This document shows, in pieces, positions 9,776 to 19,797 of a DNA stretch of 64,000 bases. Under the pieces are notes generated by a model that saw only the letters and a program-made list of their open reading frames with translations, did no database searches and was not told where the DNA came from. Position numbers and translations under genes: made by a program. Positions within the stretch are counted from its first letter, which is position 1. Each line of letters opens with the position of its first letter. Origin of the DNA: Candidatus Neoehrlichia procyonis str. RAC413 (GTDB lineage: Bacteria; Pseudomonadota; Alphaproteobacteria; Rickettsiales; Anaplasmataceae); assembly GCF_000964795.1 (NCBI RefSeq), contig NZ_LANX01000001.1, positions 248,001 to 312,000 on the forward strand. Direction: 5' to 3'.

Positions 9776-10159
9776 ATGACAATTCTTTTTAAGTTTAAGG
9801 ATTTAGAGGGAAATTTTATTTTCTTACATAACATAAAAAATATACGTTTTACATTACGAAATAAAAATGATGATATAAAAAGTATATATTCTTTAGGATG
9901 GAAAAATATACTAGAAAATTCAGGTGATAAACATATTGTCATCAAAATAAATGGAATACTAGATTATGAGATTGCTGATCGGCTTTTAAGGCAATATTCT
10001 TTTAATAATAGTATGATGGAATGTGAATTAATATTTTATAATAAAGAGAAGGTATTGATAAAATGTGTTATTGAATTGTATGAGCGATATTATGAAGTAA
10101 GTAGATTTGATGATTTTTATATAACTCTTGTTAGTACTGGTAAAGTAACTTATATATAG
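9776..10159 (+). CDS. Phage/GTA major tail protein-like (TP901-1 family)
   Basis: This 127-residue product, encoded directly after the DUF3168-like gene, matches the position of GTA gene 9. The pattern is that of tube-forming tail proteins: short beta strands, the NKNDDIKS and GWKNILENSGDKHIVIKINGI segment, IADRLLRQYSFN, and a beta-strand end YITLVSTGKVTYI. Slightly shorter than typical TP901-1 major tail proteins (about 135-140). Unusually Lys- and Asn-rich, like the host genome, suggesting old residence and not recent acquisition. Confidence 0.62.
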   Translation: MTILFKFKDLEGNFIFLHNIKNIRFTLRNKNDDIKSIYSLGWKNILENSGDKHIVIKINGILDYEIADRLLRQYSFNNSMMECELIFYNKEKVLIKCVIELYERYYEVSRFDDFYITLVSTGKVTYI

Positions 10160-10237
10160 GAATATTAATCTTAATTTAATATTTTTTTTAATTTTTAATA
10201 ATAGAATTAATATTTTTATATTATTAAAATATTAAAT

Positions 10238-10825
10238 ATGTTATTACCTACTAAGTTAGTTGCAAGGTTAATCTTTAGATGTGTTAATAGGTGTTATGAT
10301 GTTAATGTGTTAAAGGATATTCAAAGAGTAGCTAATAGGATTAGTGGATATACTTGTGATGTATCTAAAAAGAAATCTTCATTAAAGATAATGCAGCTTA
10401 GTGGTAAAAGTAAAGTAAATTTTTTTAATAAAGCACATTCTTGTCAAAAAGTATGGCAGTTAAAGAAAGTACATAAAGATTATACAATGAAAGTTTTGCA
10501 AATTGTGAAAACAAATAAAGTAGTAAGTTTACAAAATGATATTAAAGAAACAATTTTTAGACTTATAAAAGTGAGTATTGCTCATGCAATGGATCCGATA
10601 CAAAGGTCAGGGGAAACAGCACAGTCAAATATGATATCAGCGAAAAAATATCGTAGAGAAAGTAAATTGAACAAAAAATCTAATTTAAAAATATTAATGA
10701 ATATTATTTTTTATTCAATATTTCCTATTATGCTTAAATATAATATTAATATTATTAGTACATTAAGTAATGTAAAATCTAAGACAGAGAAAAATATAAA
10801 TAAACATTGCCAAAGGTCTTTTTAA
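10238..10825 (+). CDS. Hypothetical basic protein, possible tail-gene remnant
   Basis: Unrecognised 195-residue, strongly basic product with many Lys and Arg. It has a polar middle containing HAMDPIQRSGETAQSNMISAKKYR and a hydrophobic stretch near residues 151-170 (ILMNIIFYSIFPIMLKYNI). It follows the three GTA-like tail/connector genes on the same strand with a 78-base gap. In gene-transfer-agent clusters the tape-measure gene lies in this area; this ORF could be a shortened remnant, but I see no tape-measure pattern, so its function is open. Confidence 0.5.
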   Translation: MLLPTKLVARLIFRCVNRCYDVNVLKDIQRVANRISGYTCDVSKKKSSLKIMQLSGKSKVNFFNKAHSCQKVWQLKKVHKDYTMKVLQIVKTNKVVSLQNDIKETIFRLIKVSIAHAMDPIQRSGETAQSNMISAKKYRRESKLNKKSNLKILMNIIFYSIFPIMLKYNINIISTLSNVKSKTEKNINKHCQRSF

Positions 10826-11211
10826 GGTAGTGGAAAGATGTTATTTGATAATATCCATATATTTAAATAATACACATTTTAACTATTAAAATTAAATAAT
10901 TTATACTACTTAGATTTTAGTTATTTGATAATGTAAATACTAGAAAATAACTTTAAAATCTCAATCATATAATATTGTATATATACCAATACGTTAAATG
11001 TATAGTAAAAAAGTTATTTTATTATTCTGTTATGACTTTATATTAAAAATTTAATTTTAAAAGATCGCATAAAATAGGGAAACATTATTTTAGGGAATTC
11101 TATTATGAGGTGCATATCTTGTTAAGATATGTAGCTTGCAGTACTATAATAAAACTTTATAGTAAATTTTTTTTTATAAATTATTTATATATATTAAATA
11201 TTTTTTGTGAT
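10826..11211. other. Spacer between GTA-like block and terminase gene
   Basis: No recognisable gene. The terminase reading frame stays open upstream of its likely ATG, back to a GTG at 11110, but that stretch is hydrophobic and low in complexity and looks like chance AT-rich sequence. A short ATG reading frame at 11105 stops after six codons. Confidence 0.5.
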
Positions 11212-12624
11212 ATGAAATTTTTAGAATTTTTAAAATTATGTTTTGAAACAATATCTCCTAATAGTATATTTATCAATAATTGGCATGTTAAGGTAATAGC
11301 AGATAGACTAGATGCAGCACTCACCGGTAAAATTAATTACTTGTTAATTAATATGCCTCCACGATCAATGAAATCAATTTGTATTAGTATTGCATGGCCA
11401 GCTTGGATATTGGGACTTAATCCTTCATCGAAAATTATAGTTGCAAGTTATTCGCAGATTTTAAGTGAGAAGCTATCTTTAGACACCCGATATATATTGC
11501 AATCTAAGTGGTATCAAAAATTATTTCCATATGTTGTATTGTCAAATGATCAAAATACTAAATCAAAGTTTCAGACAACACAGTATGGGTATAGATTTGC
11601 AACATCAATAGGTGGATCAATAACAGGAGAAGGAGGAAATATTTTGATATTAGATGATCCTATGAATTTAGTACAATCAGCTAGTAAAATATATAGGCAA
11701 AAGGTATGTCATTGGTTTGATCAGAGCTTTATTACAAGAATGAATGATCGAAAAAATGGCATTATTGTTATTGTTATGCATAGATTACATAATGAGGATT
11801 TAACTTATCATGTTTTATCGAAGCCAAATCATAAAAAATGGCATCATTTATCTATACCAGTTTTATCAGAGAAGAAAACTAAAATTTATTCTTTAATGCT
11901 GCCATGGGTAATAAAAAAAAATCAAAGGAAAAGAAATATTTTATATGTTAGACAAGAAGGAGAATTTCTTTATAAGAGGAAAAATAAAAGATATATTGAA
12001 GATCTTAAATTTGATTTAGGAACATATGCTTTTTCCGCTCAATATCAACAGCGTCCACTTAATTTGTCACATGGAATAATAAAATATAAGTGGATACAAA
12101 GATATAAATATGATTATAGGTATGAGTCTTGTATTATTCAAAGTTGGGATACTGCAACCTCATTAAATAAAAGTAGTAATTTTAGTGTTTGTACAACGTG
12201 GTCTCAAGTTAAAGGATCTTTTTTTTTATTAGATGTATACAGAGCAAAGATAGAATATCCTTTATTAAAAAAGCAAGTAGTTCAACTAGCGGAATACTGG
12301 CATCCAAATGTGATTCTTATAGAAGGAAAAGCAAGTGGAATACAATTAATACAAGAATTAAGCAACACAACATTATCAATTATACAAGTTAATCCTGTTG
12401 ACAGTAAAATAATAAGACTATATAAAGTAATTCCTATCATAGAATCTAGACGTGTTTTTTTACCATATAATGCAGTATGGTTAGATGATTTTGAACAAGA
12501 AATTTTATCATTTCCAAACACATGCTACGATGATCAACTAGATAGTGTGACACAATACCTATATTGGGCTTCTAATGTTGAAAATAATATGCAAAGGTGC
12601 ATACAACAAATGAGAAAATTATAA
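11212..12624 (+). CDS. terL: Phage/GTA terminase large subunit
   Basis: DNA-packaging ATPase/nuclease. I start it at the ATG 11212 (MKFLEFLKLCF), giving 470 residues, the usual size. The Walker A-like loop is INMPPRSMKS, the Walker B and adjacent motif is ILILDDP, and HR...EDLT follows in the motor domain. The C-terminal RNase H-like nuclease region shows IQSWDTA, a YRAKIEYP segment and ILIEGKASG, the pattern of the phage terminase TIGR01630-type domain. No stops or frameshifts, so it looks intact. It sits after the GTA-like tail genes instead of in front of them as in Rhodobacter, so the cluster has been rearranged. Retention of an intact terminase suggests selection, perhaps as part of a dispersed gene transfer agent. 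Confidence 0.88.
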   Translation: MKFLEFLKLCFETISPNSIFINNWHVKVIADRLDAALTGKINYLLINMPPRSMKSICISIAWPAWILGLNPSSKIIVASYSQILSEKLSLDTRYILQSKWYQKLFPYVVLSNDQNTKSKFQTTQYGYRFATSIGGSITGEGGNILILDDPMNLVQSASKIYRQKVCHWFDQSFITRMNDRKNGIIVIVMHRLHNEDLTYHVLSKPNHKKWHHLSIPVLSEKKTKIYSLMLPWVIKKNQRKRNILYVRQEGEFLYKRKNKRYIEDLKFDLGTYAFSAQYQQRPLNLSHGIIKYKWIQRYKYDYRYESCIIQSWDTATSLNKSSNFSVCTTWSQVKGSFFLLDVYRAKIEYPLLKKQVVQLAEYWHPNVILIEGKASGIQLIQELSNTTLSIIQVNPVDSKIIRLYKVIPIIESRRVFLPYNAVWLDDFEQEILSFPNTCYDDQLDSVTQYLYWASNVENNMQRCIQQMRKL

Positions 12625-14059
12625 TAGTGTTTCAAGTATAGTAACCTGTAATGTAATTAAGGTGTAAAAAAGTATTTTATTATTCTTATAATTTGATAGG
12701 GAATAAAAATGTTAATTATACAAAAATTAAGATATAGTTGCTTAATAAAGTCAGTTTATAATAATATAAGTTATTAACCTAATTATCGATAATAATTAAA
12801 TAACATAATAATAGAAGTAATTAATTATGTTAAATATTAAGATATAGTTGCTTTATAAAGCTAATCTATAATAATATAAGTTATTTACCTGATTATTATA
12901 ATAATTTAAATACATAATAATAGAAGTAATTAATTATGTTAAATATCAAGATATGGTTGCTTTATAAAGCTAATCTATAATAATATTAGGTTATTTACCT
13001 AATTATCTATAATAATTAAATACATAATAATAGAAGTAATTAATTGTGTTAAATATCAAGATATAGTTACTTTATAAAGCTAATCTATAATAATATTATA
13101 TTATTTACCTGATTATCTATAATAATTAAATACATAATAAAAATATTAATTATATATAAAAATACCAATCTATATAATTAATTATTAATATTAAAATAGA
13201 TAATAGAAATATTAATTATGTATAAAAATTGAGATGTAGTTTTAAAATTACTTATTGAAAAAGATAATAGAGGTAAGGTATTATTATATACATAAAATGT
13301 TTAAGAATAACTTTTTAACACTTTATAAGTGATTTTATGATTTATGTATCATGTTGATGTGATTAACATAAGAATAAGAATTATGTTTATATCAATTTTA
13401 AATTTTAGTAATTTACAGATAAAAACTTTTATTGTATAATCTTTTGTATTATATAAATTATGGGCTTATCAAAGTACCTTAAAAAAATCAACTTAATATT
13501 TTAAAGTAATAGTATTTGGCAATCTGACATAAAAATAAAAGAATTTCTTGATTCAAATAAATTTTTTATCTTTAAATTACTTATATTTTTATATTTAAAG
13601 TAGTATATAATATATATTCTAATGTGTCAAAAAAAATTAAGTCTAATATTATAGATATAATTAAATATATTAATTTATTTTTTGTATCACAAAGCATTAT
13701 ACTTGCTAATATAAAATCATCAAAGTCTTGAATTGTGTATATTTTATCATGCCATCATGTTGATGACTTTAAATTCTTAAAGAAATTTGCCAGCTTTATT
13801 AATTCGATAATGTACACTTACTATATGCATTTATTAATTTACAGATATACATAGTAGATGCAATTGCAATAGATATATAGAAAGATTAATCTAGTTTGGA
13901 TATTTTATAGAATGCTTCATATAGTTATAGTACAATCAAGAACAAAATAGTATTTTATTTTTGAGTGTTAACATTATTTTTTTTTGAATTTATTACTTGT
14001 TACTAATAAAAATTCATAGCAAGCAATGATATAATAATTAAAATTATTAATGTATTAGA
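12625..14059. other. 1.4-kb gene-free spacer containing a tandem repeat array
   Basis: No credible coding sequence on either strand. Its first third holds the 110-bp array at 12731-13145. The next roughly 100 bases contain degenerate echoes of the same words (AATATTAATTAT, TATAAAAAT). The remainder to 14059 is plain AT-rich sequence with no motif I can name. Confidence 0.6.
12731..13145 (+). repeat. 110-bp tandem repeat, about 3.8 copies
   Basis: Units start with GATATAGTTGCTTWATAAAG at 12731, 12841, 12950 and 13060, so the period is 110, 109 and 110 bases. Each unit contains TTATTWACCTRATTAT, AATACATAATAATAGAAGTAA and TTAATTRTGTTAAATAT. The copies differ by scattered substitutions and single-base indels; the fourth is cut short near 13145. 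Long-period intergenic tandem repeats of this sort are known in Ehrlichia, notably E. ruminantium, where copy number varies between strains. Confidence 0.92.
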
Positions 14060-14959
14060 TCATTTAGAAGTTTGATGATTTAAATTTTCTGTACTACATG
14101 ATATGGAAGATATGTTACTTTGCAAGTCAGTATCAATATTACTTTTACAAAATTTTTTTACTGCACTAAGCGATGTTAAATAAAGTGCAAGGAATAGTAT
14201 GCAAAATGATGCACAAAATATAAATATAGTGGATATAACGGATGCATAAAAATGTGTTTTGAATGTATAAGTTCCAGCTATAGCCATAATGCATAATGCA
14301 CATGGTATTGAAATAAATCCAATATTTTTTAATGTATCATTATAAACAAATTTAATATTTGCATGAAATACTTTTAATGTATTATAAGCAGCATACATTA
14401 AGCTCTTATATATGTTTTTTTTGCTTTCTGCTTCATTATTAATTAATTCTGAGTATTTATTATATATTAAGTTCATTTCATTAAGCATGAAAATACTGTG
14501 ATTACTCATATGATCATTATCAAAGTCTTTACAGCATAGATAATGATTAAATACTTGAAGCCTTTTTACACTTTGTACTTGATTTAGGTTTGTGTTGAGA
14601 GTATTGGCACTTAAATAGTGCTTGAATATATGATTATGGATTATATTAAATTCTAATTTAGTACCTTTATAGGTAATTGCATTTTCTAATAAGAATAAAA
14701 AATATCTTCTTAACTTGAAAAATTCATCAACTTCTTTCAATTCATGTAAGTCATTTCCTTTAAAACGATCATGTAACATACGTAACTTATATTGATTAGC
14801 TATAATAAGTTTTTCTATTTTTTCTAATATTTTATTATGCTCATTAATATAGGGGGAGTGATGAATTACTTCACATTTGATTATATTAATATGGCATAAG
14901 TCACATATATTTTTAATTACACATTTTAATTTTTTGCAATTTTGTTCTTGTAAATCCAC
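14060..14959 (-). CDS. Hypothetical two-TM protein, paralog of the gene at 15620-16915
   Basis: Unrecognised family. The reading frame opens with GTG at 14959; aligning its first residues with the paralog supports that start. Shared landmarks with the neighbour are: an ICDLCHI/ICSLCNM motif near residue 20, a helical KKLI...LHDRF segment, a conserved LRRYFLFLLE/LRRHFLSILR block, CKDFDNDH/CKDLHND, and YNTLKVFHANIKF/YHTLKVLDADIKY before two membrane helices (about residues 220-242 and 246-270). The C-terminal tail is short and polar, with no Thr-rich repeat. Probably an Ehrlichia-specific membrane protein arising by tandem duplication. Confidence 0.75.
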   Translation of the reverse strand: MDLQEQNCKKLKCVIKNICDLCHINIIKCEVIHHSPYINEHNKILEKIEKLIIANQYKLRMLHDRFKGNDLHELKEVDEFFKLRRYFLFLLENAITYKGTKLEFNIIHNHIFKHYLSANTLNTNLNQVQSVKRLQVFNHYLCCKDFDNDHMSNHSIFMLNEMNLIYNKYSELINNEAESKKNIYKSLMYAAYNTLKVFHANIKFVYNDTLKNIGFISIPCALCIMAIAGTYTFKTHFYASVISTIFIFCASFCILFLALYLTSLSAVKKFCKSNIDTDLQSNISSISCSTENLNHQTSK

Positions 14960-15619
14960 GAGTATAATATATACAAAATCTAAATTAATTATAAAAAATT
15001 ATTAAAAAAAGTCAAATATATAAATTATAAATATTATTTAATATATAAGATGATATAATATATTTACTATTATGGTACCAAGTATTTTAAAATATTTTTT
15101 TTCATTAACTACAAGTAATACTTTATTTGTAGTGAGAATTAGTATATAGCTTTTGTAATTTATTATTATGTTAAAATTTTAATACAATAGTAATTTACAT
15201 TATATGATTTAAATACTATTTTCTTAATGGTAAATAATTATGTGTAACAAATATTAACAGTTTTTTTATACTTTATTAGTAATTTATTATTTTTTAAATT
15301 AATTATCTGTTTGATTATTTATAGTAGAGGCATTACTACTGTATTTCAGCCTTATTAAATATCATAATTTTTTTATTTAATATTAACTGGTTTTTAATGT
15401 TTTGTTAAAAAGATGGATTGTATAAGGATTTATAACTTATTTTATATAGTGTTATTTGTAGTAATAGGTATTATAACCTGCGATTAGTTTTTATAGTAAT
15501 AAATACAACAATGCAGTTATATTATTGAATTTATATCTTTTTTTTCGTCTTAATTGAACGTAGTTTTCCACGAAAATATATTTGTGGTCCAACATGTAGG
15601 ATGTTCCAGTAGCAAGATG
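14960..15619. other. Spacer between the two paralogous membrane-protein genes
   Basis: AT-rich, no recognisable gene. A plus-strand frame at 15554-15790 that runs into the Thr-rich repeats is a Cys/Ser/Arg-rich shadow of the opposite strand. I see no clear terminator. Confidence 0.5.
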
Positions 15620-16915
15620 TTAAAGCAGTCGAGATATTGTTGTAGTAGCAGTAGATGTATTAGTAGGAGCTGTTATAGTAGCAGTAGATGTTGTAGTAGG
15701 AGATGTTGTGGCAGCAGGAAATGTTGTAACAGTAGGAGATGTTGTAGTAGCAGTAGATATTGTAGCAAGAGATGTTTCAGCAGTAGTTAATGCTTCAGCA
15801 GCAAGAGATGTTTCGGCAGTAGTTAATGCTTCAGCAGCAAGAGACTTTACAGCTGTAGTAGATGCAACATCAAGAGGTATTGTAGTATCAAGAGACGTTG
15901 TATCAGGAGATATTGTAGCATCAAAAGATGTTGTAGTATTAAAAGATATAGTTTCACTAGGTTCATGATCATTTATTAAATCACTTAACGGTGTTAAATC
16001 TTTTTCATTATCTTTTAGGTATTCTTTTATTCCATCAAGTGATTTTTTACGCTGGTGACGTTCTATAGTAATGTAATATATAGGTAGTGCAATAAGAACT
16101 GATAGCAATATTAAAGATGATAAAGCAAATGCATGCAACACAACTTTTTTTGCATCATAACTTATATATAAATATGATAAAATAGATGTGCTACATATAA
16201 AAATTGTTAATAAAACAATACTGGCATTTCTTAATATTCTACTTTTATAAATATATTTAATATCTGCATCTAATACTTTTAATGTATGATACATTGCGTG
16301 TGTGAAGTTTTGTTTTTCTATCAAATCATTATCTTTATCTTTTTCTATTACAAGTTTACCACATGTGAATGATATTATGTCTAATTCATTACGCATCACA
16401 TCAATATTATTTTTGATAAAACTTCTATTATTGCCTATAATAGAATCATTATGAAGATCTTTGCAAAAAAGATAGTGTTTCGTATTATAATCATATATTG
16501 ATAAATATGGAATACAATGCTTTAACAATCTGTTATACCGAAATTTGCCTTCATGTATAGCTTTTTTTGTCTGTAAAAATTTACAAATGTCTTGTTGATA
16601 ATTAATTGATAAGCTTATTTCTATACCATGATCAGCCATGTTTCTTAAAATTGATAAAAAGTGCCTTCTTAAATAAAGGAAAGTCTTAACATCTTCTGAG
16701 TTAAGTTTATTATTATTTATAATCTCTTGATGCAGGGTTGTTATAAGATGTTCATGTTTTTTAATTTCGTGCTCTATTTTGATAATTAGTTTAAGGGTGA
16801 AATCAAGACTATTAGAGTTTTTAATTATTAAGTTACTACATGACATGTTACATAAACTGCATATCTTATATACCAAGGATTCCAGCTTATTATCTGACGG
16901 TAACGATGGGTACAT
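15620..16915 (-). CDS. Two-TM protein with Thr/Ala-rich repeat tail
   Basis: Unrecognised family, paralogous to the gene at 14060-14959. I start it at the ATG 16915, which is preceded by a strong AAGGAG nine bases away; a TTG upstream at 16975 lacks one. The 431-residue product has the ICSLCNM motif, helical N-terminal half, LRRHFLSIL, CKDLHND, YHTLKVLDADIKY, then two membrane helices near residues 240-290. The last roughly 110 residues are dominated by Thr, Ser, Ala and Pro, including the 12-residue unit AAEALTTAETSL twice and runs such as TSPTTTST. Ser/Thr-rich tails are a described feature of Ehrlichia secreted and surface immunogens, so surface or host exposure is plausible but unproven. 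Confidence 0.8.
   Translation of the reverse strand: MYPSLPSDNKLESLVYKICSLCNMSCSNLIIKNSNSLDFTLKLIIKIEHEIKKHEHLITTLHQEIINNNKLNSEDVKTFLYLRRHFLSILRNMADHGIEISLSINYQQDICKFLQTKKAIHEGKFRYNRLLKHCIPYLSIYDYNTKHYLFCKDLHNDSIIGNNRSFIKNNIDVMRNELDIISFTCGKLVIEKDKDNDLIEKQNFTHAMYHTLKVLDADIKYIYKSRILRNASIVLLTIFICSTSILSYLYISYDAKKVVLHAFALSSLILLSVLIALPIYYITIERHQRKKSLDGIKEYLKDNEKDLTPLSDLINDHEPSETISFNTTTSFDATISPDTTSLDTTIPLDVASTTAVKSLAAEALTTAETSLAAEALTTAETSLATISTATTTSPTVTTFPAATTSPTTTSTATITAPTNTSTATTTISRLL
15776..15847 (-). repeat. 36-bp in-frame tandem repeat in the Thr-rich tail
   Basis: Two nearly identical 36-base units encode AAEALTTAETSL twice; they differ at single bases (TTTCAGCAG against TTTCGGCAG on the plus strand). 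Further shorter Thr/Ala codon runs extend toward the stop codon. The unit is a whole number of codons, so copy-number change would keep the frame. Confidence 0.8.
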
Positions 16916-18461
16916 AAATAATTTCTCCTTATTAAATAGTAAATAAATTAATATATTAATTATATAAAAAATCAATAGAAAAAAAATATATAATTATGTA
17001 ATGTTTTTTAGCGCAACATAAAAAAAAACGTGAAGTGGAATTATAAAAAAACTGTTAGTAGTCTATGGAACGAAGAAATTATAGGTTATAACTTACCCTT
17101 GATGATGAAATATTTCAAGTAAAAATTATACAATGTTATGAGATTATATTTAGGATTTGCAACGCTGTGAGTTTATAATATATATTGGTAATTGAAGATG
17201 TTTTATCATATTTGGATGATGCATATATTTTGCGGCTTATTTTTTTCAAATATGTAGGTTATGCAACGTTTTGATTCAGATATACTAATATTTTTAAAAT
17301 TATTATTAGAGATTAATGTATTAAGTGACTTTTTGTATTTTATAAAACAAATTTTAATTTACTAACAATCCAACAATAACTAATGCGAAATTATAGGCGT
17401 AAATTAATAGGTTATACAAAAGTTTATCTAGTAGTTTTGGTATATATTCGCGTATATAAGGCGAACGTACTAAACACAAAAATTAATAAAAGTACTTCCT
17501 ATAATTTTTAGTATTTTGTTGTATTTATAAATATACTTGCTGTTTATACAAAGAAAAAAATATGTTGTATATGCTGAATTTTTATAGAGAAGATAAATAC
17601 TTATTGTGTGTTAAATCAATAAAAAAAATGTAAACGTTCTTACTACTATTAATATTTATGTTGAAAAATTTTTGTTTAGTAAAAACATTAGGCATTTTTA
17701 CTTTAGTTTGTACTGTATTTTTAACTTTATTATTTCATAAATATTAATATTTTTTTTAAAATTCTTATTTTATAGCTTTATTAGTTAATATATAAAATAA
17801 TATTGTCTCAATATAAGGTATCTGTTAATTCTTTCTAAATCAAGCTCTTATTTAATAAAATCTTAATATAAATTAAGTTCATTATCAACAAGGTATATTT
17901 ATATCTCTCTATAATTCAATATATTTGTAGCAATTTATTATCTTTTTCAGATTTGAAGTTAATTAAATTATTTAAAAATTTTTATATGAGATATTACATA
18001 CATATTATCGCATATTTTTCTATTAAAGTTTTATTAAGATATTAAGTGCAGCAAAGAGTATCATATGAATTTAATTATAATAACTAATAATCAAGGATTG
18101 TTATTAAAATTTAATTTTATAAACTTTTCATGTAAATTGAATTTCATAATCATTATTTTTTAATATAACTATTAGTGATAGAATATTCTATAAACGATAT
18201 TATAAAATATATATTTACTATTTTTGAATATTTTATTGTGTACATTTATATAGATTTATTAGTAAATTTTTGATAATATTAGACATTTTAAAATTAAAAC
18301 GCTTTTTTATTAAGGTAAGTAATACTTATGTATTAATAGATTTTTAATTATGATTTAAATATTTAAATGTTTATTATTTTAATATATAAGATTTATAGGT
18401 AAATATCAGCACTAATTTAATCAATTAATACTATTAAATATTTTGTATAAATATAAGTTAA
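16916..18461. other. 1.5-kb spacer, no established gene
   Basis: Extremely AT-rich. I find no conserved gene on either strand. One tiny frame at 17658-17747 encodes a 29-residue hydrophobic peptide starting MLKNFCLVKTLG, but it lacks a ribosome binding site and is listed only as a curiosity. Two short similar words (TTTGCAACGCTGTGAGTTTA near 17156 and TATGCAACGTTTTGATT near 17259) may be a decayed duplication. Confidence 0.5.
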
Positions 18462-19652
18462 TTATATATTATCGTTTGAAGTAAATCTTAAAGCACTTAT
18501 TTTTATAAAGCCTTCTGCTTGCTTGTGGTTATAGTTACTATTATTATCAAAACTTACTAAATTTTGAAAGTATAAACTATTACTTGATTGCCTTTTTACA
18601 ACTAAAACTGATCCTTTATATAATTTAAGACATACAGTACCATTAACGTTTTCTTGAGATTTGTCAATCAATGCTTGAAGCATTTTACGCTCAATTGTCC
18701 ACCAATAGCCGTTATATATTAGTTTTGCGTATTTAGGCATAATTTCATCCTTTAAATGAGCTGCCTCTTTATCTAAGGTGATGCTTTCTATTGCACGATG
18801 CGCATGAAGTAATATTGTTCCTCCAGGTGTTTCATATACACCACGTGATTTTACTCCTATGTGGCGGTTTTCTACTATATCAATAATGCCAATACCATGC
18901 TTGCCCCCTATTTTATTTAACTGATCTAATAAAGCTGCTGGAGATAAAGAAATATTATTTATAGCAACTGGATCACCTTTTTTAAAGGTAATATCTAGAT
19001 ATTCTGGTATATCTGGTGCTAACTCTGGAATGACCGAACGGGTTAACATACTATAATTTGGCGAGATATTTGGATCTTCTAATAATTTTCCTTCATATGA
19101 GGTATGTAATAGATTTGCATCAATAGAGTAGGGAGGCTCGTTTAATTTATCTAAAGGAACTTCTATATTATGTTTCTCTGCATACTGTATTAAATCAGTT
19201 CTTGATAAAAATTTCCATTCTCTCCATGGTGCAATAATTTTTATTGATGGATTAAGACAATAATATCCTAATTCAAATCTTATTTGATCATTTCCTTTAC
19301 CAGTAGCACCATGTGCAACAGCATTAGCGCCTATTAAATTTGCTATTTCAATTTGACGTTTTGCAATAAGGGGTCTTGCAATTGCTGTTCCTAATAAATA
19401 ATATCCTTCATATACAGTATTTGCCCTAAACATCGGAAACACAAAATCACGTACAAATTCTTCTTTGAGATCTTCTATAAAAATTTCTTTAACATTTAAG
19501 GAAGATGCTTTTTTATATACAGAAGAAAAATCATCATTTTGTCCTATATCCGCTGTGAAAACAGCAACTTCACAATTATAGGTCTCTTGTAGCCACTTTA
19601 AAGCAACTGAAGTGTCTAAACCTCCAGAATATGCTAATACTATTTTTTTCAT
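18462..19652 (-). CDS. argG: Argininosuccinate synthase
   Basis: Joins citrulline and aspartate at the expense of ATP in arginine biosynthesis. The N-terminal PP-loop [11 protein letters not shown], the citrulline/aspartate-binding [15 protein letters not shown] segment, and the central KKGDPVAI plus [11 protein letters not shown] signature are all present. Its 396 residues are full length. It stands alone with long spacers on both sides. With argJ nearby on the other strand it supports an arginine-making Ehrlichia, since Anaplasma and Rickettsia relatives have largely lost this pathway. Confidence 0.97.
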   Translation of the reverse strand: MKKIVLAYSGGLDTSVALKWLQETYNCEVAVFTADIGQNDDFSSVYKKASSLNVKEIFIEDLKEEFVRDFVFPMFRANTVYEGYYLLGTAIARPLIAKRQIEIANLIGANAVAHGATGKGNDQIRFELGYYCLNPSIKIIAPWREWKFLSRTDLIQYAEKHNIEVPLDKLNEPPYSIDANLLHTSYEGKLLEDPNISPNYSMLTRSVIPELAPDIPEYLDITFKKGDPVAINNISLSPAALLDQLNKIGGKHGIGIIDIVENRHIGVKSRGVYETPGGTILLHAHRAIESITLDKEAAHLKDEIMPKYAKLIYNGYWWTIERKMLQALIDKSQENVNGTVCLKLYKGSVLVVKRQSSNSLYFQNLVSFDNNSNYNHKQAEGFIKISALRFTSNDNI

Positions 19653-19797
19653 AAATATTAAATAAGTTTTTTATAACTTATAATACATTTATAATACTAC
19701 CACAAGCATTAAATAATCTTAATAAAAATACCATAAGTTTAATAAAATAATACCGATTTTAGAATATAATATCAGTATTATATATTGGATTGATTGT

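Noticed and set aside
11110..11211. N-terminal extension of the terminase from GTG 11110
   Set aside because: Hydrophobic low-complexity residues with no counterpart in terminases; ATG 11212 gives the normal start.
12731..13145. CRISPR array
   Set aside because: The 110-bp units are direct tandem copies without distinct spacers, and no cas genes are near.
15554..15790. Plus-strand ORF rich in Cys, Ser and Arg
   Set aside because: It is the opposite strand of the Thr/Ala-rich repeat tail of the gene at 15620-16915; repetitive codons keep it open by chance.
15708..15968. Plus-strand ORF of Val/Ala/Asp repeats
   Set aside because: Another shadow of the same Thr-rich tail; no ribosome binding site and the minus-strand gene is clearly the coding one.
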